Shown: in pieces, positions 13,703 to 24,893 of the stretch
Numbering within the stretch: the first letter of the stretch is position 1
Layout: the number at the start of each line of letters is the position of its first letter
Origin: Apostichopus japonicus
Taxonomy: Eukaryota > Echinodermata > Holothuroidea > Aspidochirotida > Stichopodidae
DNA length: 64,000 bases
Assembly: GCF_037975245.1 (NCBI RefSeq)
Contig: NC_092562.1
Coordinates: forward strand, 5,381,501-5,445,500
Direction: 5' to 3'
Notes under the pieces: generated by a model
The model's database searches: none
What the model was told of the DNA's origin: nothing
The model's input: the letters and a program-made list of their open reading frames with translations, nothing else
Translations under genes and position numbers: made by a program

Positions 13703-15508
13703 GTTGAGCAAGTAAGCAACTGAGTATAGCTATCTGCTTGAAGGCTACATAGACTATTTACTACAAAAGATATATGTTAATATAACAGTCAAAATTTGCA
13801 TTTCTAATTAGATACGAGTTTCTTGTATTTCTCCTTAACGTTGAAATAAGCAAATTTTCCCTTAAGGAGAAATACAAACATGTATTCGTAGTACAGCATT
13901 ATGGTAACGGTGGGGAGGATTGAGTGGTAGAGTAATTTCTCCGGGGACAAAACATATGATATGTAATAAACTTTGATGATAAATGAAAATAATCAATAAT
14001 ATAATCTATGATAATTTTAATATTATTTATTATATCATCAGACTGTGAGGGGCACATATAAAAGCGCAAAGAAAGGGCTGAAAAACTTCGAACTACTCAC
14101 ACGGTCGCACTAACCCCACCTCCCTCCCCCTTTCCCTCTTTCGTGGGTAACTCTAGCCCAACCATCTGTTCAGAAACTTTCAAGCATCTCGTATACGAAA
14201 ATCGGTGAAGGAAAGCTACCAGGGGCGTTGTGGGTAGGGGCGGGGGTTGCGACGACTTTAATACCCTATTAGTTTTCGAGCATAACAGTATTCACTCTGG
14301 CTAATTATTAGTTTAGTTTAGTTACCCAAGGATCAAGAAGCTTTACAGTAGCTTATTTGAGAACCTATCCGTGTTAAATCATGGATGAACACCGGCTTAC
14401 TTCAAGCCTTCTATTTTCAATAATTGTTCAGAGGGTAAAGAGGCAGGGGTGTGAATTCTCTCCCATTCCTACTCCCGGGACCGCCTTTTAAAGTCCCCGT
14501 CAACCTTTTTTTCTCGATACATTTGTACCACTGGCCCTCACTTCACAATCTTAAATTCACACTGGTTGAGCAAGTAAGCAACTGAGTATAGCTATCTGCT
14601 TGAAGGCTACATAGACTGTTTACTACAAAAGCTATGTTAATGTAACTGCCAGAATTTGCATTTCTAATTAGATACAGGTTTCTTGTATTTCTCCTTAACG
14701 TCGAAATAAGCAAATTTTCCCTTAAGGAGAAATACAAACATGTATTCGTAGTACAGCATTATGATAACGGTGGGGAGGATTGAGTGGTAGAGTAATTTCT
14801 CCGGGGACAAAACATATGATATGTAATAAACTTTGATGATAAATGAAAATAATCAATAATATAATCTATGATAAGTTTAATATTATTTATTATATCATCA
14901 GACTGTGAGGGGCACATATAAAAGCGCAAAGAAAGGGCTGAAAAACTTCGAACTACTCACACGGTCGCACTAACCCCACCTCCCTCCCCCTTTCCCTCTT
15001 TCGTGGGTAACTCTAGCCCAACCATCTGTTCAGAAACGTCCAAGCGTCTCGTTTACGGAATTAGGTAAACGGAAGCTACCAGGGGCGTTGTGGGTAGGGG
15101 CGGGGGTTGCGACGACTTTAATACCCTATTAGTTTTCGAGCATAACAGTATTCACTCTGGCTAATTATTAGTTTAGTTTAGTTACCCAAGGATCAAGAAG
15201 CTTTACAGTAGCTTATTTGAGACCCTATCCGTGCTAGATCATGGATGAACACCGGCTTACTTCAAGCCTTCTATTTTCGATAATTGTTCAGAGGGTAAAG
15301 AGGCAGGGGTGTGAATTCTCTCCCATTCCTGCTCCCGGGACCGCCTTTTAAAGTCCCCGTCAACTTTTTTTCTCGATACATTTGTACCGCTGGCCATTAC
15401 TTCACAAACTTATTAATCACTCTGGTTAAGCAAGTAAGCAACTGAGTATAATTTATCTGCTTGAAGGCTACATAGACTACTACAAAAGCTATGTTAATGT
15501 AACAGTCA

Positions 15509-15738
15509 CAGTACCGGTGCAAGGGGACTGGGGTTGGAAGCGGATCAGTCGTTCGGTAGTTTGGTTTTTGTGTCCACGTTCTTTCCCGGACCACTTTTTC
15601 TCAAAAAATCTCTTTTTTTGGCAACAAATTATTTGACGACATAGTAAATTGCCAAAAATACAGTGCTTTTTCCTAGCGCGCTTAATATTATTTCTTGGGG
15701 AAGGGGTGGGCTATTCATCACTTACGTGAAATTTGTTT
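15509..15738. other. Junction next to the 858-bp array, no gene seen
   Basis: The repeat similarity ends abruptly and is replaced by unrelated sequence (GTACCGGTGCAAGGGGACTG onward). I see no ORF, RNA gene or terminal repeat marking the junction. Confidence 0.5.
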
Positions 15739-16000
15739 AATTGTTCACTTCATTCCAACTGAGCATTTGGAATTAAGTGAAAAATTAAGCATGTTGCAGA
15801 AAATGTTGAGTTGACGAGATACGATAAGATGTCAGTTAAACATTTTGCAGAAAAATGTCCAATTGCTCAGTTGGAATGAAGTGAACAATTGAACATTTTG
15901 CAGCAAACTGTCCAATTGACGAGGTATGATAAGTTGTCAATTAAACATTTTGCAGAAAATTGTTGGATTGCTCAGTTAAAGCAACTGAGCAATCCAACAT
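15739..16000. repeat. Foldback-rich element with two nested inverted repeats
   Basis: A perfect 27-bp inverted repeat pairs 15739-15765 (AATTGTTCACTTC...) with 15864-15890 (...GAAGTGAACAATT) across 98 bases. A second hairpin pairs 15961-15977 (TGTTGGATTGCTCAGTT) with 15983-15999 over a 5-base loop; the words CTCAGTT and AACTGAG are shared with the first. A direct repeat of about 50 bp starts at 15813 and 15918 (GACGAGATACGATAAG versus GACGAGGTATGATAAG). The pattern suggests a foldback transposon or a rearranged MITE, but I see no target duplication. Confidence 0.75.
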
Positions 16001-16129
16001 TTTCCTGATTTTTGATAAGATTCTATTGTTGTTATCTTAACAATTTACTGAAAAATGTCCAACTTATGGGGCAAAGTTTTCCTTATGTTGATGGCACTTT
16101 TAAGCTTCCGTAGATTAGCATTGAGTGTT

Positions 16130-16393
16130 TTATTGTATTCCACAGACCATATATATCCTGAACTTATTTGAAGCCAGCCTGCTAGCGAACAGGATCATCC
16201 CACCCAATAGCAAAATTAGTACATAGATAAACCAAATTGAAGCTGGCGAACGTTGTACAGATGTTCTATTAGGCATTTTTTTTTTTAGAGTATTCAAAAT
16301 CTTACGAAGTTTTGTACGGTGGAGTATAAAGATCGCGAGAAACAATTTCTCAAAGTGGCAAGGAAAACGTAAATATGACTGATTAAAGGACAA
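16130..16393 (-). CDS. Weak candidate: short ORF with one membrane segment
   Basis: An 87-codon ORF; an internal ATG (MPNRTSVQ) would give about 48 residues. From there the reading is a short polar head, a hydrophobic run SIWFIYVLILLLGGMILFA, the basic words ASRLASNKFR, and a stop overlapping ATACAATAAAAC, which could serve as a polyadenylation signal. The layout resembles a single-pass membrane peptide or a last exon. A run of eleven T on the plus strand just upstream, no recognised family and no clear splice acceptor argue against it. It may be chance. Confidence 0.2.
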   Translation of the reverse strand: MSFNQSYLRFPCHFEKLFLAIFILHRTKLRKILNTLKKKMPNRTSVQRSPASIWFIYVLILLLGGMILFASRLASNKFRIYMVCGIQ

Positions 16394-16510
16394 TCTTAAC
16401 CGAAATTTTTAGGCCATTCACAATCACAAGAATATATGAATAGGCCTAGGTAAATTATAGTGCGACAGTCGGCAAGTTCCGACTGCGGCACTCAAATTTT
16501 CCAACTACTG

Positions 16511-16880
16511 TCAGGGCGTTGTAGTCAAGTGGTTAAGGCAGTGGACTTGTGATCTAAGGATTACAGGTTCGAGCCCTAGCCAGATCATTGCGTTGTGTCC
16601 TTTGGCAAGGCGCTTTATCTCCATTGCCTCTCTTCACCCAGGTGTATAAATGGGGACCTGCGAGGTAACTTGTAAATATAGTTGCGTGCGCCGGTTTGTG
16701 GCTGCACCCTATGGGAAGTCCCCTGTGGGACACGTGGTTGTGGTGCACTGCGGTGCTCCAGGAGAGATTGATTGAATTGTGCACACTTTGGTGTGTGGGT
16801 GTGACAAGTTACCAATGACCAGGGGTTAAGTTGTAAAGTCATGTGAGGAGGCATTAGCCTCATACAAGACTGTAAACCTT
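16511..16880 (+). mobile_element. tRNA-derived SINE
   Basis: The 5' part is tRNA-like. TAGTCAAGTGG (16522-16532) matches the Pol III A box TRGYNNARNNG, and GGTTCGAGCCC (16566-16576) matches the B box. The body that follows (TTGTGTCCTTTGGCAAGGCG, CACCCAGGTGTATAAATGGG, GGTGCACTGCGGTGCTCCAG) is of a kind I recognise from SINEs widespread in marine invertebrates, possibly of the MetaSINE type; the family name is uncertain. A working tRNA is excluded because no acceptor stem closes after the B box. The 3' end is not sharply defined; I place it near CAAGACTGTAAACC and saw no clear target duplication. Confidence 0.85.
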
Positions 16881-17087
16881 CAACTTTCTACCAAGATTGG
16901 GGAGTGAGACATCCCCACTTGCCCCCTCTGAGATGTCCTTGCTCATTGCGTACCTGAGGACAGTGGTGTCAAATCACACTGCGACATGAAATGCTTTGCA
17001 TCAATAACAACATTTGCAAATTGCTACATTTACGGATGTCTTCTACCAAGAAATAATAGGAGGGGTACCCCATTTCACCTTACTTAC
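16881..17087. other. Short spacer, no gene seen
   Basis: Single-copy-looking sequence between the SINE and the exon candidate. No repeat, RNA gene or convincing ORF is visible. Confidence 0.4.
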
Positions 17088-17142
17088 ATCAGCTACATTC
17101 ACTGTGAACATGAAAAGGGCTTGGAGTACAATAAGCCATAGA
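17088..17142 (-). CDS. Candidate internal exon encoding a hydrophobic segment
   Basis: On the minus strand an acceptor with a good pyrimidine tract (CTTTCTTTTATTTTTGTCAG) precedes 55 bases that end at a consensus donor, GAT|GTAAGT. The frame open through the donor reads LWLIVLQALFMFTVNVAD after one leading base, a likely membrane helix. The other frame through the acceptor gives a short peptide with a stop just before the donor, so the frame is not settled. The upstream partner is unknown, and the terminal exon candidate at 17773-17849 lies on the wrong side to be joined downstream. No family recognised. Confidence 0.25.
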
Positions 17143-17752
17143 CTGACAAAAATAAAAGAAAGCTCAGCTGGTAAGCAGCGTCCTGGCCAATTGAAAACCG
17201 GCTTTCCAGTTTTCAAAGTATGTTCATCACTAATAAAGGACATTTTTAAATCAGTTTGATGCAAAAGCTCTCTCCTCAGACAAATAAAGTTGCCCCACCA
17301 AATTGATCAGAAAATGCTAGGGGGTATGAGTTTAAGATAGTTGGGAATTACCAGGGTTAGGTGTTTTCTGTGCCATTCTCTGTGTGGAAGTTCTCTGGCT
17401 GAAGTTCATGTCCAGGGGCTGGGGTTGTCTAACATCAAGTTATCACTTTCTGTTCTTCAAGGAAACTGCACAGTACACAGAGCCTTTAACTATTTTCTTT
17501 AGGATGTATTTTCATACAATCTCTTTATTCATACAAGGCCTTTTACTACACTTAACACAATTTGACGTACAAACAATTTATGTGCCAAGTGAGAAACATT
17601 GCTTTTTACATGAAAAAAGTGTGGCTCATTATGAAATGTAATTATTAACACAGCATAATGGAAACAGAATGGATCAGTAAATACCATTGTGCAAATCAGG
17701 ATATGCAAGTTAAATTTTTAACAAACTGGGAAGTGTGGATAAACAAAGCTCC

Positions 17753-17758
17753 TTTATT
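17753..17758 (-). terminator. Polyadenylation signal candidate (AATAAA)
   Basis: The plus-strand TTTATT is AATAAA on the minus strand, 15 bases after the stop codon of the candidate terminal exon at 17773-17849. The spacing is compact but possible. Confidence 0.3.
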
Positions 17759-17772
17759 TTGTGATGTTTTCT

Positions 17773-17849
17773 TCAATTCAATGAAAATGATAGTTGTTCG
17801 TCTACCATGGTTGAAATCAAAACCAGAGTCATGAAGAAAACCAGAGATA
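17773..17849 (-). CDS. Candidate terminal exon with a membrane helix
   Basis: A plausible acceptor (ATTGTGTATTCATTTGTAG) is followed by 77 bases: two leading bases, 24 codons and a TGA. The peptide SLVFFMTLVLISTMV is followed by DEQLSFSLN and the stop, that is a hydrophobic helix with a short polar tail, as in the C-terminus of a membrane protein. AATAAA follows 15 bases after the stop. These features agree, but the exon is short and no upstream exon was identified. The 65-bp satellite begins only 300 bp upstream, so the rest of such a gene would have to lie beyond it. Unrecognised family. Confidence 0.3.
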
Positions 17850-18154
17850 CTACAAATGAATACACAATATAGATGTGACAGGAACAAATTGGTCTTCTCT
17901 ATTGATTCCACAAACATTCGAATTAGTAATAAGATTAGTCAATTTAGTTGCTGCATTTTGTGTAATTTTTTGGTGTAAAGGTATAGATGAAAATCAATGC
18001 AACAATGTTTGGGTGTTTGAACTTGACTTCATCTGAGAAACTAACTTTACAAAGAAACATTTAATAATTACATAAAAAGGAAGTTTTTGGACACATTTTG
18101 CAAAATGCAAGTTATACATTTGATACATCATGCACATATTATATTACTCATATT
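17850..18154. other. AT-rich flank of the 65-bp satellite, no gene seen
   Basis: No repeat, ORF or RNA signal was found. It leads into the first, diverged satellite monomers. Confidence 0.5.
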
Positions 18155-21100
18155 GTAGCTGGTACGGTCAAAACATCATTACTTATACTTAAGTGTATAC
18201 ACCTCTTTATTTGTGTTCAGTAACTGGTACCATTAAAACATCATTACTTATATTTTACTGTATACACCTCTTTATTTGTGTGCAATAACTGGTACCATCA
18301 AAACATCATTACGTATATTTTACTGTATACATCCCTTTATTTGTGTGCAGTAGCTGGTACCATCAAAGCATCATTACATATATTTTACTGTATACACCTC
18401 TTTATTTGTGTGCAGTTACTGGTACCATCAAAACATCATTACTTATATTTTACTGTATACACCCCTTTATTTGTGTGCAGTAGCTGGTACCATCAAAGCA
18501 TCATTACATATATTTTACTGTATACACCTCTTTATTTGTGTGCAGTTACTGGTACCATCAATACATCATTACTTATATTTTACTGTATACACCCCTTTAT
18601 TTGTGTGCAGCCACTGGTACCATCAAAACATCATTACTTATATTTTACTGTATACACCCCTTTATTTGTGTGCAGTAGCTGGTACCATCAAAACATCATT
18701 ACTTATATTTTACTGTATACACCTCTTTAATTGTGTGCAGTAACTGGTACCAAAACATCATTACTTATATTTTACTGTATACACCCCTTTATTTGTGTGC
18801 AGTAGCTGGTACCATCAAAGCATCATTACATATATTTTACTGTATACACCTCTTTATTTGTGTGCAGTTACTGGTACCATCAATACATCATTACTTATAT
18901 TTTACTGTATACACCCCTTTATTTGTGTGCAGCCACTGGTACCATCAAAACATCATTACTTATATTTTACTGTATACACCCCTTTATTTGTGTGCATTAA
19001 CTGGTACCATCAAAACATCATTACTTATATTTTACTGTATACACCTCTTTAATTGTGTGCAGTAACTGGTACCATCAAAACATCATTACTTATATTTTAC
19101 TGTATACACAGCTTTATTTGTGTGCAGTAGCTGGTACCATCAAAACATCATTACATATATTTTACTGTATACACCTCTTTATTTGTGTGCAGTTACTGGT
19201 ACCATCAATACATCATTACTTATATTTTACTGTATACACCCCTTTATTTGTGTGCAGTAGCTGGTACCATCAAAACATTATTACATATATTTTACTGTAT
19301 ACACCTCTTTATTTGTGTGCAGTTACTGGTACCATCAATACATCATTACTTATATTTTACTGTATACACCCCTTTATTTGTGTGCAGTAGCTGGTACCAT
19401 CAAAACATTATTACTTATATTTTACTGTATACACCTCTTTATTTGTGTGCATTAACTGGTACCATCAAAACATTATTACTTATATTTTACTTTATACACC
19501 CCTTTATTTGTGTGCAGTAGCTTGTACCATCAAAACATCATTACATATATTTTACTGTATACACCCCTTTATTTGTGTGCAGTAGCTGGTACCATCAAAA
19601 CATCATTACATATATTTTACGGTATACACCTCTTTATTTGTGTGCGGTAGATGGTACCATCAAAACATCATTACTTATATATTAATGTATACACCCCTTA
19701 TTTGTGTGCAGTAGCTGGTACCATCAAAACATCATTACATATATTTTACTGCATACACCTCTTTATTTGTGTGCGGTAGATGGTACCATCAAAACATCAT
19801 TACTTATATTTTAATGTATAGACCCCTTTATTTGTGTGCAGTCACTGGTAACATCAAAACATCATTACTTATATTTTATTGTATACACCTCTTTATTTGT
19901 GTGCATTAACTGGTACCATCAAAACATCATTACTTAAATTTTACTTTATACACCCCTTTATTTGTGTGCAGTAGCTTGTACCATCAAAACATCATTACAT
20001 ATATTTTACTGTATCCACCCCTTTATTTGTGTGCAGTCACTGGTAACATCAAAACATCATTACTTATATTTAACTTTATACACCCCTTTATTTGTGTGCA
20101 GTAGCTGGTACCATTAAAACATCATTACATATATTTTACTGTATACACCTCTTTATTTGTGTGCGGTAGATGGTACCATCAAAACATCATTACTTATATT
20201 TTACTGTATACACCCCTTATTTGTGTGCAGTAGCTGGTACCATCAAAACATCATTACGAATATTTTACTGTATACACCTCTTTATTTGTGTGCAGTAGCT
20301 GGTACCATCAAAACATCATTACTTATATTTTACTGTATACACCTCTTTATTTGTGTGCAGTAGCTGGTACCATCAAAACATCTTTACTTATATTTTACTG
20401 TATACACCCCTTTATTTGTGTGCAGTAGCTGGTACCATCAAAACATCATTACTTATATTTTACTGTATACACCTCTTTATTTGTGTGCAATAACTGGCAC
20501 CATCACAACATCATTACTTATATTTTACTGTATACACCTCTTCATGTGTGCAATAACTGGTACCATCAAAACATCATTACTTATATTTTACTGTATCCAC
20601 CCCTTTATTTGTGTGCAGCCACTGGTACCATCAAAACACCATTGCTTATATTTTACTGTATACACCTCTTTAATTATGTGCAGTAACTGGTACCATCAAA
20701 ACATCATTACTTATATTTTACTGTATACACCCCTTATTTGTGTGCAGTAGCTGGTACCATCAAAACATCATTACTTATATTTTACTGTATACACCCCTTA
20801 TTTGTGTGCAGTTACTGGTACCATCAAAACATCATTACATATATTTTACTGTATCCACCCCTTTATTTGTGTGCAGTCACTGGTACCATCAAAACATCAT
20901 TACTTATATTTTACTTTATACACCCCTTTATTTGTGTGCAGTAGCTGGTACCATCAAAACATCATTACTTATATTTTACTGTTTACACCTCTTTATTTGT
21001 GTGCAATTACTGGTAACATCAAAACATCATTACTTATATTTTACTGTATACACCTCTTTATTTGTGTGCAATAACTGGTAACATCAAAACATCATTACTT

Positions 21101-24100
21101 ATATTTTACTGTATACACCCCTTTATTTGTGTGCAGTAGCTGGTACCATCAAAACATCATTACTTATATTTTACTGTATACACCTCTTTATTTGTGTGCA
21201 GTTACTGGTACCATCAATACATCATTACTTATATTTTACTGTATACACCCCTTTATTTGTGTGCAGTAGCTGGTACCATCAAAACATCATTACGTATATT
21301 TTACTGTATACACCTCTTTATTTGTGTGCAGTTACTGGTACCATCAATACATCATTACTTATATTTTACTGTATACACCCCTTTATTTGTGTGCAGTAGC
21401 TGGTACCATCAAAACATCATTACGTATATTTTACTGTATACACCTCTTTATTTGTGTGCAGTTACTGGTACCATCAATACATCATTACTTATATTTTACT
21501 GTATACACCTCTTTATTTGTGTGCAATAACTGGCACCATCACAACATCATTACTTATATTTTACTGTATACACCTCTTCATGTGTGCAATAACTGGTACC
21601 ATCAAAACATCATTACTTATATTTTACTGTATCCACCCCTTTATTTGTGTGCAGCCACTGGTACCATCAAAACACCATTGCTTATATTTTACTGTATACA
21701 CCTCTTTAATTGTGTGCAGCAACTGGTACCATCAAAACATCATTACTTATATTTTACTGTATACACCCCTTTATTTGTGTGCAGTAGCTGGTACCATCAA
21801 AACATCATTACGTATATTTTACTGTATACACCTCTTTATTTGTGTGCGGTAGATGGTACCATCAAAACATCATTACTTATATTTTACTGTATACACCCCT
21901 TTATTTGTGTGCAATAACTGGTACCATCAAAACATCATTACATATATTTTACTGTATACACCTCTTTATTTGTGTGCGGTAGATGGTACCATCAAAACAT
22001 CATTACTTAAATTTTACTTTATACACCCCTTTATTTGTGTGCAGTAGCTTGTACCATCAAAACATCATTACATATATTTTACTGTATCCACCCCTTTATT
22101 TGTGTGCAGTCACTGGTAACATCAAAACATCATTACTTATATTTTACTTTATACACCCCTTTATTTGTGTGCAGTAGCTGGTACCATTAAAACATCATTA
22201 CATATATTTTACTGTATACACCTCTTTATTTGTGTGCGGTAGATGGTACCATCAAAACATCATTACTTATATTTTACTGTATACACCCCTTATTTGTGTG
22301 CAGTAGCTGGTACCATCAAAACATCATTACTAATATTTTACTGTATACACCTCTTTATTTGTGTGCAGTAGCTGGTACCATCAAAACATCATTACTTATA
22401 TTTTACTGTATACACCTCTTTATTTGTGTGCAGTAGCTGGTACCATCAAAACATCTTTACTTATATTTTACTGTATACACCCCTTTATTTGTGTGCAGTA
22501 GCTGGTACCATCAAAACATCATTACTTATATTTTACTGTATACACCTCTTTATTTGTGTGCAATAACTGGCACCATCACAACATCATTACTTATATTTTA
22601 CTGTATACACCTCTTCATGTGTGCAATAACTGGTACCATCAAAACATCATTACTTATATTTTACTGTATCCACCCCTTTATTTGTGTGCAGCCACTGGTA
22701 CCATCAAAACACCATTGCTTATATTTTACTGTATACACCTCTTTAATTGTGTGCAGCAACTGGTACCATCAAAACATCATTACTTATATTTTACTGTATA
22801 CACCCCTTATTTGTGTGCAGTAGCTGGTACCATCAAAACATCATTACTTATATTTTACTGTATACACCCCTTATTTGTGTGCAGTTACTGGTACCATCAA
22901 AACATCATTACATATATTTTACTGTATCCACCCCTTTATTTGTGTGCAGTCACTGGTACCATCAAAACATCATTACTTATATTTTACTTTATACACCCCT
23001 TTATTTGTGTGCAGTAGCTGGTACCATCAAAACATCATTACTTATATTTTACTGTTTACACCTCTTTATTTGTGTGCAATAACTGGTAACATCAAAACAT
23101 CATTACTTATATTTTACTGTATACACCTCTTTATTTGTGTGCAATAACAGGTAACATCAAAACATCATTACTTATATTTTACTGTATACACCCCTTTATT
23201 TGTGTGCAGTAGCTGGTACCATCAAAACATCATTACTTATATTTTACTGTATACACCTCTTTATTTGTGTGCAGTTACTGGTACCATCAATACATCATTA
23301 CTTATATTTTACTGTATACACCCCTTTATTTGTGTGCAGTAGCTGGTACCATCAAAACATCATTACGTATATTTTACTGTATACACCTCTTTATTTGTGT
23401 GCAGTTACTGGTACCATCAATACATCATTACTTATATTTTACTGTATACACCTCTTTATTTGTGTGCAATAACTGGCACCATCACAACATCATTACTTAT
23501 ATTTTACTGTATACACCTCTTCATGTGTGCAATAACTGGTACCATCAAAACATCATTACTTATATTTTACTGTATCCACCCCTTTATTTGTGTGCAGCCA
23601 CTGGTACCATCAAAACACCATTGCTTATATTTTACTGTATACACCTCTTTAATTGTGTGCAGCAACTGGTACCATCAAAACATCATTACTTATATTTTAC
23701 TGTATACACCCCTTTATTTGTGTGCAGTAGCTGGTACCATCAAAACATCATTACGTATATTTTACTGTATACACCTCTTTATTTGTGTGCGGTAGATGGT
23801 ACCATCAAAACATCATTACTTATATTTTACTGTATACACCCCTTTATTTGTGTGCAATAACTGGTACCATCAAAACATCATTACATATATTTTACTGTAT
23901 ACACCTCTTTATTTGTGTGCGGTAGATGGTACCATCAAAACATCATTACTTATATTTTACTGTATACACCCCTTTATTTGTGTGCAGTAGCTGGTACCAT
24001 CAAAACATCATTACATATATTTTACTGTATACACCTCTTTATTTGTGTGCAATAACTGGTAACATCAAAACATCATTACCTATATTTTATTGTATACACC

Positions 24101-24887
24101 TCTTTATTTGTGTGCATTAATCGGTACCATCAATACATCATTACATATATTTTACTGTATACACCCCTTTATTTGTGTGCAGTAGCTGGTACCATCAAAA
24201 CATCATTACTTATATTTTACTGTATACACCCCTTTATTTGTGTGCAGTAGCTGGTACCATCAAAACATCATTAAGTATATTTTACTGTATACACCTCTTT
24301 ATTTGTGTGCGGTAGATGGTACCATCAATACATCATTACTTATATTTTACTGTACACACCCCTTTATTTGTGTGCAGTAGCTGGTACCATCTAAACATCA
24401 TTACGTATATTTTACTGTATCCACCCCTTATTTGTGTGCAGTTACTGGTAACATCAATACATCATTACGTATATTTTACTGTATACACCCCTTTATTTGT
24501 GTGCAGTAGCTGATACCATCAAAACATCATTACTTATATTTTACTGTATACACCTCTATTTGTGTGCAATAACTGGTACCATCAAAACATCATTACTTAT
24601 ATTTTACTGTATCCACCCCTTTATTTGTGTGCAGTAGCTTGTACCATCAAAACATCATTACTTATATTTTACTGTATCCACCCCTTTATTTGTGTGCAGT
24701 AACTGGTACCATCAAAACATCATTACTTATATTTTACTGTATCCACCCCTTTATTTGTGTGCAGTAGCTTGTACCATCAAAACATCATTACTTATATTTT
24801 ACTGTATCCACCCCTTTATTTGTGTGCAGTAACTGGTACCATCAAAACATCATTACTTAAATTTTACTGTATACACCTCTTTATTTG
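18155..24887. repeat. 65-bp satellite array, about 103 monomers
   Basis: The monomer contains CTGGTACCATCAAAACATCA, then TTACTTATATTTTACTGTAT, then ACACCTCTTTATTTGTGTGC, then AGTAG. Almost every copy has a KpnI site (GGTACC) and the palindrome GTATAC. The leftmost monomers (GGTACGGTC, TATACTTAAGTG) are the most diverged, as expected at an array edge. Some monomers are 62-64 bp. The length leaves remainder 2 on division by 3, so three monomers (195 bp) visit all three frames. Few stops occur, mainly TAG/TAA at the GCAGTAG/GCAGTAA boundary. ORFs of up to 197 codons therefore arise as artefacts and are not called. On the minus strand each monomer contains AATAAA (CACAAATAAAG). Confidence 0.98.
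19900..24100. repeat. 2073-bp higher-order duplication in the 65-bp satellite
   Basis: Variant monomers recur at a fixed offset of 2073 bp, close to 32 monomers. A rare GTACCATTAAAAC variant occurs at 20111 and 22184. A shortened monomer reading CTCTTCATGTGTGC occurs near 20541 and 22614, with further copies at 21577 and 23520 (offset 1943, that is 2073 minus two monomers). Neighbouring variants keep their order over most of the interval. This indicates unequal exchange of a multi-monomer block. The ends given are approximate. Confidence 0.85.
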
Positions 24888-24893
24888 GCCACT

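Larger units (their letters stand above)
1..15508. repeat. Satellite array, ~858-bp unit, 18 full copies plus a partial one
   Basis: The same ~858-bp unit recurs head to tail from the window edge. Taking the start word GTTGAGCAAGTAAGC (or GTTAAGCAAGTAAGC), units begin at 1, 863, 1721, 2582, 3437, 4297, 5159, 6017, 6877, 7735, 8593, 9449, 10290, 11148, 12004, 12845, 13703, 14565 and 15425. Lengths run from 841 to 862 bp. Copies differ by scattered substitutions, by the length of a T run, and by small deletions. The array stops in the last copy near 15508 inside AACAGTCA; its left end is outside the window. Short ORFs of ~65 codons recur on the minus strand only because the DNA recurs. They have no conserved start and are broken by indels between copies, so I do not call a gene. 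Each unit carries a hairpin, an AT-rich imperfect palindrome, a TATA-like box and a G-rich quadruplex motif. Confidence 0.97.

Noticed and set aside
1-15508. A tandem gene cluster of 5S rRNA, U snRNA, histone or spliced-leader type
   Set aside because: By eye the unit does not match the conserved sequences of 5S rRNA or U1-U6 snRNA, has no histone-length ORF, and no clear spliced-leader donor with an Sm site.
1-15508. CENP-B box in the large satellite
   Set aside because: No word fits the TTCG....A..CGGG pattern; the nearest, around TTCGAACTACTCACACGG, lacks key positions.
16511-16600. A functional tRNA gene
   Set aside because: A and B boxes are present, but the 3' acceptor stem is missing and SINE body sequence follows.
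18155-24887. Appearance of a CRISPR array (short repeat, regular spacing)
   Set aside because: There are no unique spacers. The whole 65 bp repeats, and the sequence is eukaryotic satellite DNA.
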